Source: Macropodus opercularis
Taxonomy: Eukaryota; Chordata; Actinopteri; Anabantiformes; Osphronemidae
Assembly (NCBI GenBank): GCA_030770545.1
Contig: CM061107.1
Location: 8,086,001 to 8,150,000 of the forward strand
Direction of reading: 5' to 3'
DNA: 64,000 nucleotides
Part shown: piece after piece, positions 49,201 through 61,960 of the stretch
Numbering within the stretch: the stretch's first letter is position 1
Layout: each line of letters starts with the position of its first letter
Notes under the pieces: generated by a model
What the model saw: the letters and a program-made list of their open reading frames with translations, nothing else
Databases searched by the model: none
What the model was told of the DNA's origin: nothing
Program-made: the position numbers and the translations under genes

Positions 49201-52200
49201 TGTGTAAATATGTCCTTTCAGGAATGATTGTCCAGAAGGAATAGGGCTCATAACAATCGTGTGTTTAGTTCTGCCATGTGGCCCTAACGTAGTAACCCTC
49301 TCATCAGTGCAGCAGCTAACCCCGTCACCTTAACCCACATACATGGCACCGTGTCGGTGAAGTGGGAAGGTGTAAGCCCTGGTGTTAACTCAGTTTTGTT
49401 GTGAAACTGTTTAGTGGAACAAACAGTGTAATGAAGGGAACTACACCGTGTCACACATTCTCAGTATTGCTCAGAATTTAAAATAATCAGCGTATTTGAA
49501 TGTGTGTGTCAGTTGATTCTTTTAAGCATCACATCCATCCTTTCAACTAATGTGCGCGTTAATTTAGCTTTTCTTAAACGTAATTGCCCCAACAACAAAC
49601 TACAACACTTGCAGAGAGGATAAATGTTTCCTGATGAGTCTTTCACCCAGACAATATGTGCATGCCAACTTCCTGTCTTTGCCAGCTCACACATGGGATG
49701 ATCCCAGCTCCTTCCCCTGGGTCTCTGATGGATTAGCACTGGCAGCCGGACGAGGAGGCAGCTAGAGAGCAACCAGCACCACAGTCCTGCACTGCTAATG
49801 GAAACTAACAGGGAAAACTAGTCCAACATTGGATTTGTACTCAAGTGCAGAACGCGTCACATGAGACTTGGGCCTTTGTGTCATACGGTACCGATGTCCT
49901 GCTAACGGCTAATATGCGAGAGGAAAAGAGCAAAAAATAAAATAAATGCCTTCTACTGTTTGAATCCCATGATGTTTGACACAGATCGGCATGATTTCAG
50001 AAGGATGATGAGAGAATGCGCTGGGGACTGTTCACAATAGGCAGGTTACTGGGTCTCGCTGCACACTGGGACTGTGGTGGGTGGGCTCTTTGTCTAAAAG
50101 TAACAGGCTGGAGTTCTAGCAGGCCTCTAGCAGTCCGGGATCGAACTTTGCTCTGCAGCTGTCTGCTTGGTATGGATTGTTTCATAGTACATTTCCTTCT
50201 CTGTGGTACACGGACACGTGCAACAAGCAGTAAGTCAGGTCGGGTTCTGCTGAGGGAGAGAATCCAGCTGAAAGGAAATGTGCAACATTTTTGTTCTCGT
50301 CAATGTGACCAGGCTTGTTCTTGAGTCCATTATATGCATGACTGGCTTTGTCAGTGAGCCTGGTGTGGACAGTCTGCAGTAAATTAAATAAACAACAGCA
50401 GCAAACTCTTTCCTAGACAACCAGAGAGATGTTCATGTTCACGGTAGTGGTATAGATGACACGCTGTTAACACAGTAACCTGCCGTGGGGCCAAGGAAGT
50501 GTAGTCCAAACAAGCGTGGTTGTCTGCTCTGAGCAAGCAGCCAAGTGGCTCATCTTCACTTTATTAGACTGAACGCCTGTTAATAATTCATGCTCCGCTT
50601 TGCCTGGAAGGAAAACCAAAGGCTCAGCTGTGCCTGTCTGTCTGCGTTGCTTGTCATCGGACATTTAAGGCTTTTCCGTTTTGGACTACGAGTTATTTAC
50701 TCACTTACCCCCGCACCCTGCAATGTGCACCGGGCTGGATGAGCAGATGATGCCGTGGTGCCAAAGGCAGAGGTAGAGCAGTTTTGACACGCTGCGTGGC
50801 ATATGTGTATTTCTAACCTTTTATTCTTCGTTAGTTTGTTTAACCTGCTGTACTATTACTCAGAGGTGACGTGTACCAAGTACTCGATGTACCGTTCGTC
50901 TCACCCTCCATCTCCAGGCGAGTGTGCGTTCCCTTTATATCTGGGGGTTTTTTGGCATTTGCGTTCCTGCTCGGCGTCTGGTGCTGCAGTGTGGTGTTAG
51001 ATATAACCATGTTTGCAGTTCTGTGTTGTGTACATTGCATAAGCCTGAAGGGAGACCTCAGCTCCTCCTCTCACACCCTCTCACTCCTCCCAATGACCAT
51101 CCTCTCCTGGCTGCAGTCCAGGCCATAACTCCATTTCTACATTCCATCTTTCCTCCTCCACCAAAGTTGTAGAGGTTGGTCTTGCCTGCTTTGATTCCCC
51201 ACTCCCCTCTTGCTTGCCGTGTTCCACTCTTCCCCTCGTTCCCACTTTAGCTCCCATTCTTTGCCTCCCCTCTCTCCCTCTGCCTCCTTCTCTCTATTCT
51301 CCCAGTGGTCTCATTAGGCATGAAGGAGGCTGCCTGTGGTGTGTATGTGTGCACGTATATGTGTAAGTGTAAGTCTCACTTGACTGAGCATGCCACTTGC
51401 ACTAGTGGGGGCCCGGGCTCCATTATTACCACAAAGCTGTCACAAACAGTATATAAAGTAGCCTCCTGTTGCCGAGCTGTGGGTGAACGCAGTTCACTCG
51501 CTTAACAACAGCAGCTACCACTGTTCTTCCTTACATGCACTACCGTGAAGCTGCTGTTGCCATGGTTGTAGCAACCAGTGCTTCCCTACACAGATATAGA
51601 AATGGAAACGCATTCGGCTCGGCTGTCATTCTACCAGCATACGTGGCTCCTGACAGTCAAGCTCACATACCAGACGCATCTGTCTCTTCTCTGGAACAAC
51701 CTGTGGGACATCTTATGCCCCTCTGCCTTCCTCTCTACTGACTGACTGAGTGATTAAGTGTGTGTGTTCGCCACTGTTTTGCTAGTGTCTGGTTACAGGG
51801 ATGGGGCCGTGTGCAGGAATGAGCCCCTGTTGCTGTGCTTGCAGGACTGACCCCGACAGGTCAACGCCCATTACCACATGAAACCTAAATGTCAAGCACG
51901 GCCCCCTGCTAAAGCCATTTGTCTTTCTCTGTGGGTCAGTAGGCCTGGATGTCCGTACACACACAAACACGCTCACCTGCTCCCTCAACATGCGCAAACA
52001 TTCAGGATGTCTTTAATTTGAATACACAGAGCATCAGCAGTTTTGTTCTTTCTGACGTTATCTGTGCTATGGACCGAGATCTTGACTGGACTCAGCTGTT
52101 GGCCAACAGTTGTTTAGCTTTCGCTTGTCTCTGCGTGAACTGATTTCATTCCCATCACTTAATTATCTTTGCCTATTAACTATTACAAGGTCACATAATG

Positions 52201-53937
52201 GGAATGATGCATTTACTGACAACAGTAATCTTATCTAATCTACTAACATGTGTTGTTATGCAGGGTAGTGGTGAATACTGGAAAACAGCTGAAGGCTACC
52301 TCACATGTTTCCGCTCACCTCACGCATTACGGCCTTTTCAGTTCTCACTCAACCACTCGGTGTGGAAAAAAACATTCTTCCACTTGTTTGAAACAACTTC
52401 AATCTCTATATACAGCGATGAGCCATACAAGCCCTTCTCAGAGAGCCTGCTGGCCAACTTCATCACTTATTCCCCACGTTACTGAGCCACAGTGATCCAT
52501 TCTAATAGACACAGGACAGAGAGACGCTGCATCGGGGAGTGTGCTGTTGCAGGAGCTGTTATGAAAGTTACAGCGAACGTACACGTACACACATTCACAT
52601 GTGCATGTATAAACACACAGCTTGTTTACAGGAAGCTGTCAGCCATGTGTCCGTATGAAAAATAAACAGGGAAGCGTCTTTTAATGATGGCGTATACAGG
52701 CCTGCACGTCGCATATTGACGGAAAGATTGAAAGCATTTTCAAGGGCCTATGACTCGTGACATATGACTCTTGCCGTGTATTTTTTCTCCTTCTCTAGCC
52801 TTTTTTTTTTAATCTTAGAAAGCAGCTTGTGCAGGCGTTTGCAGACGTGTGGGAAGCCATAAACACATTTATCAAGACAGGGCTGCCAATAGGGAAAACA
52901 TCGGGAGTATGAATGGAAATGGAATGACAATCGCATAAGAATGAGAAAAGAGAATGATGCAAACTGAGTTCGGACATCCATGAGGTTGTCATGTTGTTTT
53001 CAACACCTGAAGTGCAGTAGCTCATTGTTTGCTGGCCGTGGTGGCTCATGATACCACAACAACAATACCACCTGCATTACCAATCTGCCCATGCAGCGCA
53101 GGAGATGTTGTACCTCCGCGCTTTGATAAATGTTTCATTGTTTATGCCGTCTCTGCCTGCTCTCTCTCCTCTTCTCCGTCCTACATGCACCCTGCTGGGA
53201 ATGCTCACAGACTGGCAAGCTTTTCCACCAAGCGTCGTTTCAGTGTTAGTCAAGCGTTTGATGTCTGTCTCAATTGTTGTTCAGCGGCTTCCCTGGGCCA
53301 AGATCACAGGCAGCATTTATTAATCTGCAGGTTTAGACTCCTACCTGAGGGACCGCTACCAGTAGGTCCTCCATGCCTTTTATTTTTTAGAGTTTCTATT
53401 TAAAAACAATATGCTGTCCCCTTTTTAGACTATTAACAATTGACCTACTTTGTGAATCTAAGCATAGCTGCACTGAGCGGCAGACAACCTAAGGCAAAAG
53501 AGTGAGTAGATAGTTTTACTTGTGAAGGTGGGGTCAGTGTGTTATCTCTGCTCCACAAACACATGGGGTTAATTGATGGATGCTGGTATCACTTTGCTGA
53601 TGGCTCGTTTTTTTTTTTTTTCCCTTGTCGGCTTTTTAAAGCTGCCGTTTAACCCCATTATCTGATTGGTTGTATATGTGGAGGGTTTGGGAGCATTTTT
53701 GAGTGAACGTGAGTCCTTGTTGCCTCAAATGATGAAGAGCTCTCTCTTTACCTAAGGGGGATGGGGTTTGACAGTACTGTAGCGCCCCCACCCATCCTCA
53801 GGCCTTTTATCAAGGACCCCCCTCCCCACTGCCACACACACAATCACACACTCAGACACCGTCCTCCGTTCCTGATAAATGTGTTTTTCTTAAGGGAAGT
53901 AGGTGGTTGGTTGACAGGAGTCTCTTTTAATGTACCT

Positions 53938-53941
<4 letters not shown>

Positions 53942-53968
<27 letters not shown>
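53942..53968. repeat. (TG)n microsatellite
   Basis: An uninterrupted TG run of about 13 units. Confidence 0.97.
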
Positions 53969-54419
53969 ACGTAAGTGTACACAGGGCTTGCTAATGCAGT
54001 GCAGAGTTGTGCAGTGGGGCTACAGGCAGGCAGACTCTGAGGCAGGCCCGCAACCTCGACCCCAGCATCATTTGTTTGGACGAGGGCCGTCAGCGCCTGT
54101 CGCGCGGCCCATGATGAAGTGTCAGTTGGTAATTGTCCCCGTGAAGCATCCACATCTCAGGGGGTGATGGGGGAGGGAGGGAGGATGGGAGAGGCAAAGA
54201 GCTGACAGGGAGAGAAATGACACCCTAGGCTCCTCCTATTTCTCTCTCTCTAGGTTTTCTCTCCAGTCTTCTGAGCCTCATATGAAGCTCTGCTGTGCGC
54301 CTGACGCAGACCAGTGGCTCCCTTTGAGCCTCAGCTGGCCCCAGTGGAAGCACGATGCGTGTTTGTGTGTGAGTTCAGACCAGTACAGTATATTTGTGCC
54401 TGTGTGTGCACGTTATCCA

Positions 54420-54830
54420 GCGAATGTATGATTAATCCTTGAGTATTTCTTTTCATTACCCTCCATCAAGCAATCCTCTTCATTCCCAATTAGCTCTTGT
54501 GTGTTGCACTTAAAACAGGAATTTTATTTTGTGTGTTATTTTGAGAACAAAAAATCTCATGGTCAAAACATTGCTTTCTTGTGTTTTCTGACCATCTTGA
54601 ATCTATTTCTTCATCCTTTGCTGTTTTGGTAATTAGATTTAGCACAGTCCTTATATTGATCAAACAATGTCTGTATGTAATGAAAAGCTTTTACAGGGCA
54701 CACAGCAGCTATTTATAGCACAATCCATAATGTGTTGCTGTATGGTCGGGCCCTAATGCATTGCCAAGGTCCTGTGTATAAATCGCCAGTGGAGCAATGA
54801 AGTCAGAGCCCAGTATAAGTAGCAGTAGCT
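54420..54830. promoter_or_regulatory. Candidate conserved non-coding block
   Basis: Unique, AT-leaning sequence without repeats or a meaningful open frame, containing CAATTAG, ATTAATCC and ATTTATAG-type motifs. It is followed at 54830-55080 by a purine-rich tract. Conservation is inferred from texture only. Confidence 0.25.
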
Positions 54831-55524
54831 TCATGATAGAAGGATGGAGTTAAAGAGAAATATTAGAGGAAAAGCAGAGATGGAGTTGAAAGAGATATTA
54901 GAGAAGTGACAAAAGATCAGGTTACTCAGGAAGAAAAGGGACGAGGTATAAAAAAATAGCATGGAGGAGAGAATTCAACATGAAGACGAGCAGAAGATGA
55001 ATCTGAAAGGTGAGCAGCAGTGGAAGCAATCAAGAGAGGTGAGGGTATGAAGGTAACCACCTTGAGAAGGACTTTAGTTTCCTCATCCCTTCATAAAACC
55101 TTCAACCTCCCCACCACCATTACCACCTCTAGCACGATGGGATGGAAGCTCTAATGCATCCGAAATCAGCAACAGGGTGAGGAAGCAAGAATGAATTAAA
55201 GAACAAAGAGCAGAAAGCCCGCGTCATGAATGTAAAAGGGCGAAAGGATAAAAACAGTACATAAGAAAAGGAAGAGGACTGAAAAACAACGTGAAACGAG
55301 CCACCGGGAGAAACGCCATTATGTGGTGTGTGGCTCCGGACGAGAGGAGGTGAATTGGCAGAAGTGTGTCTGTCTGTCTGTCTGTGAGTTGGCTGTAGTG
55401 GGAACACTGTCTAATTGAGCAGCCCCTCTCCCTCCGTGCCTCACACACTCATGCTGTCTCTCTCTGTCTCTTTCTCTTTAATGGGCCACTGGCCTGGGGC
55501 GTTGAACCAGTCCCACCGGAGCAA
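54831..55524. other. Purine-rich stretch, no gene
   Basis: The plus strand is dominated by A and G from about 54831 to 55080 and again at 55180-55300, with a (CTGT)n patch at 55367-55384. No coding signal. Confidence 0.5.
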
Positions 55525-55546
55525 CACACACACACACACACACACA
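55525..55546. repeat. (CA)n microsatellite
   Basis: An uninterrupted CA run of 11 units. Confidence 0.97.
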
Positions 55547-55669
55547 TCATGGGCACACACTGAGCATACATTACAGACGCTCCTGGATGCCCTTGCACTT
55601 GGTGTGATACGCTCACACAAGCACAAACACACACATTGAAAGGGAGAAGCAGGGGAGACCACAGCCTCC

Positions 55670-55930
55670 TAAATTATGCCCCAGTCTGTGAGATGATGAA
55701 TCTGGTCGGTGATTAGTTAGTTGAGGAGGGAGGCGCACTGATCAGGACATTTAATGGGCCATAATTTGGAAGATAACTGTATTGTCCTATCTCTCTTGAC
55801 ATTTAAATCTAATCAGACCCTGCTGGTTAGCACTGCGGCCCAGGAGGAGGGAGCCTGGGAGGGATGAAAGGCTGCTACAGCAGAGGAATTGGCCCATAGA
55901 GGGACATTCATCCTCATGGGCGGGGGATAA
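55670..55930. promoter_or_regulatory. Candidate conserved non-coding block
   Basis: Unique balanced sequence between repeats, with TGATTAG, TTTAATGGGCCATAA and TAATCAG motifs and no coding frame. Conservation is inferred. Confidence 0.28.
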
Positions 55931-58545
55931 GCAATTACAAGACAAGGACCAGACGCACACACGTTTCCTGCATTCCTGCTTTATGTAGTTTTTGTTTACT
56001 GATCGTCAGTAACAGATGCATAAAACACACATGTACCCACAGACACCGAAACATCACTTGGGAGCAACTCTGAGGCCTCTTCTCTGCTGCTTATTATCAC
56101 AGCTGAGATGCTCAGTTTGACTAACACTTCTCTTTCATCCTCATCATTAGCAAAGGAAAAGCCGCTGCAGCATCCACGGCCCATGAAGAAAAGACATGGA
56201 TTATAATCCACTCGATCCATAGGCTGCCACTAATTCCACACAATGCCGGTTAATGGTGGGGAGTAATAGGAAAAGGGTGTTTCTAATTGTTTCTGTGAAT
56301 GTTGCTGTGCGCACTGCAGCAGCTGTTTCTGCACAGAGAACCCAGTCGCTCAAAGATCCTGAACCAAAGCCAGCGCCGGCGTTGGAGGGCCTGCGCCACT
56401 CCAACGCCGTTCTGTTCGATGGAGCTCAGGAGCAATAAATGCGTGTAGACGAGCCAATTTCCTCTGGCAAAGCGTCCTGCGGCGCGTAGGAGCTGGGCCC
56501 CAGTCAATGAGAACCACCTGGTGCTGAGGGAAGTGATTAGGGTTGGCACCACACTGAACGAAGAGCTATTTTGTTAAGAGGGATTGAGATGTGTAGCGCG
56601 GAGGTCGCCTGAGTTTGGTTTGTTAGAAAAATATTGTTGTTAGGCTTATTTTCGAGTGAGATCTGAGGCATAATGTTGTTTTGTTTGTGCTTAATTATTG
56701 TAAATTATTTTGGTCGCAGCATGTGTTTTGGGTTGTGATGCCGGTGCTGATTGCCTTAGTTGGTTGGAGCGTGGGACATGCCACAACAGCGGAGGCCGCT
56801 TCAGCTCTCACGCAGCAAACCAAGTTCAAATATTCAGAGGGTGGCAAACCAGCGCTTTGCCTGCATTCATGGGAATTTTATTGCAACCACAAAAATTTGT
56901 CAGAGAAATGTGATGATATGGTGAGAGGTTCTGCTGCAGCAGGGCCCACCCATACTACAGAGATCCTCTCATTAAAGCTACTTTACGTCGCATTTGGTGA
57001 GTTGTGTTTCTGTCAGTGTGACTTTTAAACACAAAGGTGTTGGTGTGACCTCAAACGTTTCGTTTCTTTTCATTGCAGACGTCTTCGGTTAACTTGGTGA
57101 GGACATAAGCATGAGTCACAACTTTTAAAACGAGACTTTCTGATTAAGTTACAATAAACTTACTTATGGTGACACATGAGCCATAGCGAACCTCAGAGCT
57201 GCTACGCGGTGCATCTGCAGGCTCATGCGTTTTTGTTGTTTTATTTATTCGACCTTTTCACTCAACCAGCCACATCAGACCCTTCGCTGCTATCCAGGCT
57301 GCTCACACCGCGCCCACCCCTGATCCAGTCGCACCAAAGCGTCCGCATTCCCTCTGGGGTTACATGGCTGAGTGACTGTTGGCTTGAGGACAGTAGCGCT
57401 GATCACGGTTGGTGATGGAAATGCGTACCACAGAGGATTTTGTGCGTGTGTGTGCGTGTTTATATCATTTGTGTACGTGCATCACAGTGTTTATGCAAAG
57501 TCAGAACAATGGCAGGAGGTCATGATGGTCTAGGCTGTGTCTCTGGCTGGTATGAAGCTCTCGATGTTTGCCTGTGCGACTCTTCTCTGCAGACTTGCCA
57601 TTCATATCATTTATGTTTTTGTTCCCATTGTTTCTACATCTTATTGCCTATTTCCTCTATTCACATGGTCTTTCCTGTGAATACTCATTTCCTCTAGGAC
57701 AGCTTCGTATAGTCCATCATTCCCCATTTGTTCATTATGCCCTACTTGTTTTCTGCTCCCTCTCTGCCTCTGCGTTGTCTCATTGTTCCTCTGTCCGTCT
57801 TTGTCTCTTTTAATCTGGCTTCATCTCTCTGTTCATCTCTTAATCTCTCCCATGTCCTAGTCTTGGCATTTAGGCCTCTAATTGAGCTGGCGTCACTTGA
57901 ATACCTCCTAAAGCAGGAACAGAGAATCCCGCCATTGTGTTTTCACATTCAGAGGAAATGGGCAGGGCTGCTGCTGCTGTTGTGCATGCGCCAGAGCTTT
58001 AGGCGTCATAGAAGAAATCTGAACAATTTTGAACAACAGTCAAATCAAAAACACTCTTGAGAAGGTACTGTAGGCATCTACAGTCACAGGACGCGTTACG
58101 ACAAACGCAGAGGCATCGCAACGCGGCCAAACAGTCAAGAGCAGAAAAAACACATAACACATTGTTAGACAATGATGAGATTCACTGGATGGATAAAAAC
58201 AAAAAGGATGGGAGAAGGAATCGAACAACTCATAATACATCACATGTTGGTAACATGGCCCATGTATGGCGGCTAAAGAACCAGGCTCGCTGGTGTTTAT
58301 TGATGACCTGACTGCAGACGAAAGCTTCCCAAAATGTGAAATAAAGAAACAACCTGCTCCTTTTCTAAAAATGTGTTTGACAGAGCAAATCCCAGCGCAA
58401 ACACACGCACTGTGGAACAAACCCATGTGCTGCAGAGGTTCTGACCAGTCTGGGGGAGATTGTGTGGTCTCTTTTTTTTTTTTTTTTGAGGTAACACATA
58501 GTTGTAATGTTCACCTTTCCCTTCCTGTCCGGCATGGAGCCAGTA

Positions 58546-58550
<5 letters not shown>
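55931..58550. other. Gene-poor stretch with T-run
   Basis: No supported gene. A 16-base T-run is at 58472-58487, and pyrimidine-rich sequence lies around 57720-57860. Confidence 0.5.

Positions 58551-58597
<47 letters not shown>
58551..58597. repeat. (GT)n microsatellite, the longest in the window
   Basis: About 47 nt of uninterrupted GT, the longest perfect dinucleotide run here. Confidence 0.98.
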
Positions 58598-58599
<2 letters not shown>

Positions 58600-59024
58600 A
58601 GCGAGGGACGGGGGGGGTAGCGGCTGCTGTACTTAGGACTCTCAAATCTTTCAAAGTTTGCTGTTTCAGGAGAGAGGCGGAGGAGGAAACAAAGAGTGTG
58701 TGAGTGGAAGAGGAACATGGAGGGAGAGTTCTCCAGTTGCAAACAGAAAGAGGACCCACTGCAGGATACCCTCCAGGCAACACACACACACATGCACACA
58801 GAGGGGAAAAGTGAAATATGAAACAACGGCGCATACAGTAAGAGATCCAGCATCTACACACCGACATGCACAGCCAACGCTGGGAGTGTGTGTGTGCATG
58901 TCTTTGTTCTGTCTGGCTGTCCTCTTGGCACGTAAATCATAATGGATCTCATTATCCAGCTGGGTCGGCTTGGTGGGGCCTGTCTGGCGGGAGATGATAG
59001 CTGGATGGCTGAGGGGCTGCCACG

Positions 59025-59045
59025 ACACACACACACACACACACA
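59025..59045. repeat. (AC)n microsatellite
   Basis: A perfect AC run of about 10 units. Confidence 0.96.
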
Positions 59046-59233
59046 GCCTTCCACATCCGCTTTTGCATGTTATTGACTTGAATGTGTACTGAATGAGCAT
59101 ATACGTTTCACACAGACATGCTTTGCAGCCCCTCCAAACACAATGGACATTAGCGGCTCAGCTTGCCGTCAGACAGAAGGCGAAGTGATGCAGAGCAGAG
59201 GGAGGGATGGATGAAAAATGGAACTCATCGCCT

Positions 59234-59250
59234 CCCCCCCCCCCCCCCCC
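59234..59250. repeat. Poly-C run of about 17 bases
   Basis: C homopolymer inside a C/T-rich stretch. Confidence 0.93.
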
Positions 59251-61269
59251 TCCTCTCTCGTCTCCCCCCACATCACCTCCTCCCTTCCTTCGTTCTTTCT
59301 TGCCTCGTCCTATCCGTCACTCGTGTGGAGGACGCCGGCAGATGTCAATTTGTCCCTGGAGGTGAGAGGGGTTTGCGCCGCCATCTTTTTCCACCTTATC
59401 AAAGGGCTTCTTCCGCACACGCGACGCGACGCGAGCCATGAATCACGCGTGTGCGCGGCCGTGCAGAGGCAGAGCAGGTTGTGAGCTTCAAAAGAAAATG
59501 TTGTCGTCCCACTAAATCACGTTTTCTTTTTTGTATGTCTTGCACACGGACACACTCTGCAGCAGTTCGGTATCCAAGCAGCGCCGGCGCTTATGCTGTG
59601 AATACAGGCGGAGCAGTTGGTTGCTCGTAACACAGTTAGGGCCTACACCATTTGTCTGGACATGACCATTACCCAAGCCAATTACTGGCTGGTATACAGG
59701 CGACTCGCCAACAACCTAATGTTTTCCCGTCATGCCTGCCCCATACCCAAACCCCTCCCTCTGCAAACACACACACACACGAGGAAGAAGCGGGTGAAGG
59801 AGGGATAGATTGCCTGCGGCAGATCCCCCCCCTCGTCTCACTGACTGATACAGCTAATAAACTTTCATTTAAGCTAATGTTCTTCTTTTGTCTGTTCTCT
59901 CCACTCCAGTCCTCTCTCTCTCTTCCCTTACCTTTCTCTGCTCCCTGTTCCTACACTCTTCATTTCCACGCTCCCTGTCTTTATCTTTCCGTCTGTGCGC
60001 CAGAAGACGAGCTGGCCCGAGTAACTGATGCGAGCCGTCCACCAGCCGGAAGCCCAGTTGGCCGAACGGCACACTACTCAATCAGTCTGAGCAGCAACAC
60101 ACGGGGCTGCTGGCGACCAACAGAGACCAACAGGGGTAGACGCACTCTCTAAATGCAGGAATAGATCTTGAATTGATCTCAGCTCATGAGAGTTTTCTAT
60201 GTTTGAAATGAAATAGATACTTCAAATATTTAAATTCGTCCTTTTGTCCAACCTTTTCTTCTACTTTGAATACTCTAGTTGCTGTGACTAAACTTTAAAA
60301 CAAAGGAGCTGGGATCTCTGTCCTATTTATAGTAGCGGAGAAGGCTTGGTGTGAGACCACAGTTGTCTCAGAGTGCACACGATCAGTTTTCCCTGCACTG
60401 GTTACTTGTCAGTGTGCGTTGACAGTGGACATGCTTTGCACAACCACACTGCTTGCTAGTGTTGTACTTTAGCAGATTGGGGTGAGAGATATTTGCAGCA
60501 GATCCAGTATGTGCATCTCTGCTCTGATTGAAGATCTGTTGTATATAATCTCAGTTTTATTTTATTATTTTTCCAGGATCTATTCTATTCTATTCTGTGT
60601 TAAGATTACCACCATATTTATAATATAGGGCTGCAATTAGCAATTACATTGTCATCAAATAGTAAAAAAAAAATGCTAATCTCAATTATCACAATGTTTT
60701 GTTTAGCCATCAGCCTAAAACCCTAAAGTTTTAAGTTTGCAATAATATATCAGTGAAAACATCTGTTTAAAGGGTGGAATCATTATGATTCTGGCTTGAT
60801 AGCTATAATAATTACATGATTCATTATTTGTCCTCAAATGTGTAACAATCATCTGTTCATATTAAACCTCTATGGCTATAGGGTCATCGTGTAGCCAGTC
60901 GGAGAAGATGCTCCCTCAACAGGACAACAACACAAGCGTGTTGTGGGGGAGTTGGTGGCGTCAGCCTGGCTTTCAACTACACGTTTCACTTCACTCCTGT
61001 CAAGGACCTTTGTGAGCTTTTGATTTGAAAGGAGAGCGTTAGATCTGTGGATTGCACACACACCTAAGGTAGAATTGTGTTGTTACTCTACAGTATGTGC
61101 TTCAAGTGAGCATCCATGCTTTTCTCTACCCAAGTGGTACAGTATTACTGTAATATGATCACATAGACCTCATACCCCGGTTTCCCCCCCCACACCTATA
61201 GGGGCCCGACCCTGCTCTGTGTGGTGCCATATATGTTACTGTAGGCGCCGCAGACTTAGTATTTTTTAA

Positions 61270-61410
61270 TAAGACAGGTAATAACAATAAATCCTACAGG
61301 CTAATCACCCTTTCACCAATTCCCCCCTGCAAACCCGGAGTGATGCAGCATTATCCGGCCTCCGCTTTCAATTACGCCATTCATCATATGTCTTATCTGG
61401 CCACCGGTTT
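61270..61410. promoter_or_regulatory. Candidate conserved non-coding element
   Basis: A unique stretch between two microsatellite-bearing regions. It has an OTX/bicoid-like GGCTAATC core, CAATTA, an E-box CATATG at 61385-61390 and a GATA-like TTATCT. No open frame. Conservation is inferred. Confidence 0.35.
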
Positions 61411-61452
61411 GATTGAGTGCGCAGTGGGAAGTGTCGCAAACTCCATATTTGC

Positions 61453-61470
61453 TGTGTGTGTGTGTGTGTG
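61453..61470. repeat. (TG)n microsatellite
   Basis: A short perfect TG run; a second, (GT)n, lies at 61589-61608. Confidence 0.93.
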
Positions 61471-61799
61471 CTGAGGTTACAGACAGGAATGGAGAAGTGT
61501 GGGGGATATGGGCATGTGGCCTCGGGTGTGCAGGGGATGTATTGGGATACAGTGTATGAATGTGTGAAGGGACTGAAATGTAGAGAGGTGGTGTGTGTGT
61601 GTGTGTGTCTACAATCTACAGGAGTGCATAAATCAAACCAGATGATAGACCCCCTCTCTGATCTGCTCAGTTTCAAGAAAGCACATTTCTCTTTTTTCCC
61701 CTCCAACTGTCCCTGTACTTGCTTCCCTCCCTCCCTCTCTCCCTCCTCCTCTCCTTCTCTGGAACAGATTTGTCTGGGGGCCTCTGTCTAATCTCCAGC

Positions 61800-61960
61800 A
61801 GTGCTGGGTGTTGGGAGACGGGCGACAAATTTTAATAAGCAACTGGGCGCTGTAATTTAGCAGCCTGGGAGGGAGATTAGTCTGATTGATGCTGGGCTCG
61901 CCTAATGGTCCAGCCTACGGCACCCGGCCCAAATTGGTGGTAATGAAAGTTTTGTGCAAA
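61800..61960. promoter_or_regulatory. Candidate conserved element with PBX/HOX-like site
   Basis: A unique block with TGATTGAT at 61883-61890, fitting the bipartite PBX-HOX form TGATNNAT. TAAT cores lie nearby, at 61836-61841 and around 61905. Function is inferred. Confidence 0.35.

Larger units (their letters stand above)
40641..54419. other. Gene-poor stretch
   Basis: No supported coding gene in about 14 kb. Contents include a (AC)n run at 41499-41523, a weak exon candidate at 43149-43218, pyrimidine-rich tracts at about 45410-45560 and 51055-51305, a T-run near 53610-53620, and a (TG)n run at 53942-53968. The longest open frames (about 150 codons near 45.4, 45.8-46.3, 46.4-46.9 and 47.1-47.6 kb) have no domain or compatible splice sites. 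Confidence 0.5.
58598..61269. other. Gene-poor stretch with microsatellites
   Basis: Includes an (AC)n run at 59025-59045, a 17-base C-run at 59234-59250, a short (GCGAC)n patch near 59421-59433, and (TATTC)n near 60581-60596. No coding exon is supported. Confidence 0.5.

Noticed and set aside
52198..52485. 95-codon open frame with a hydrophobic N-terminus
   Set aside because: No family resemblance and no supporting promoter, splice sites or poly(A) signal; a length expected by chance in 64 kb.
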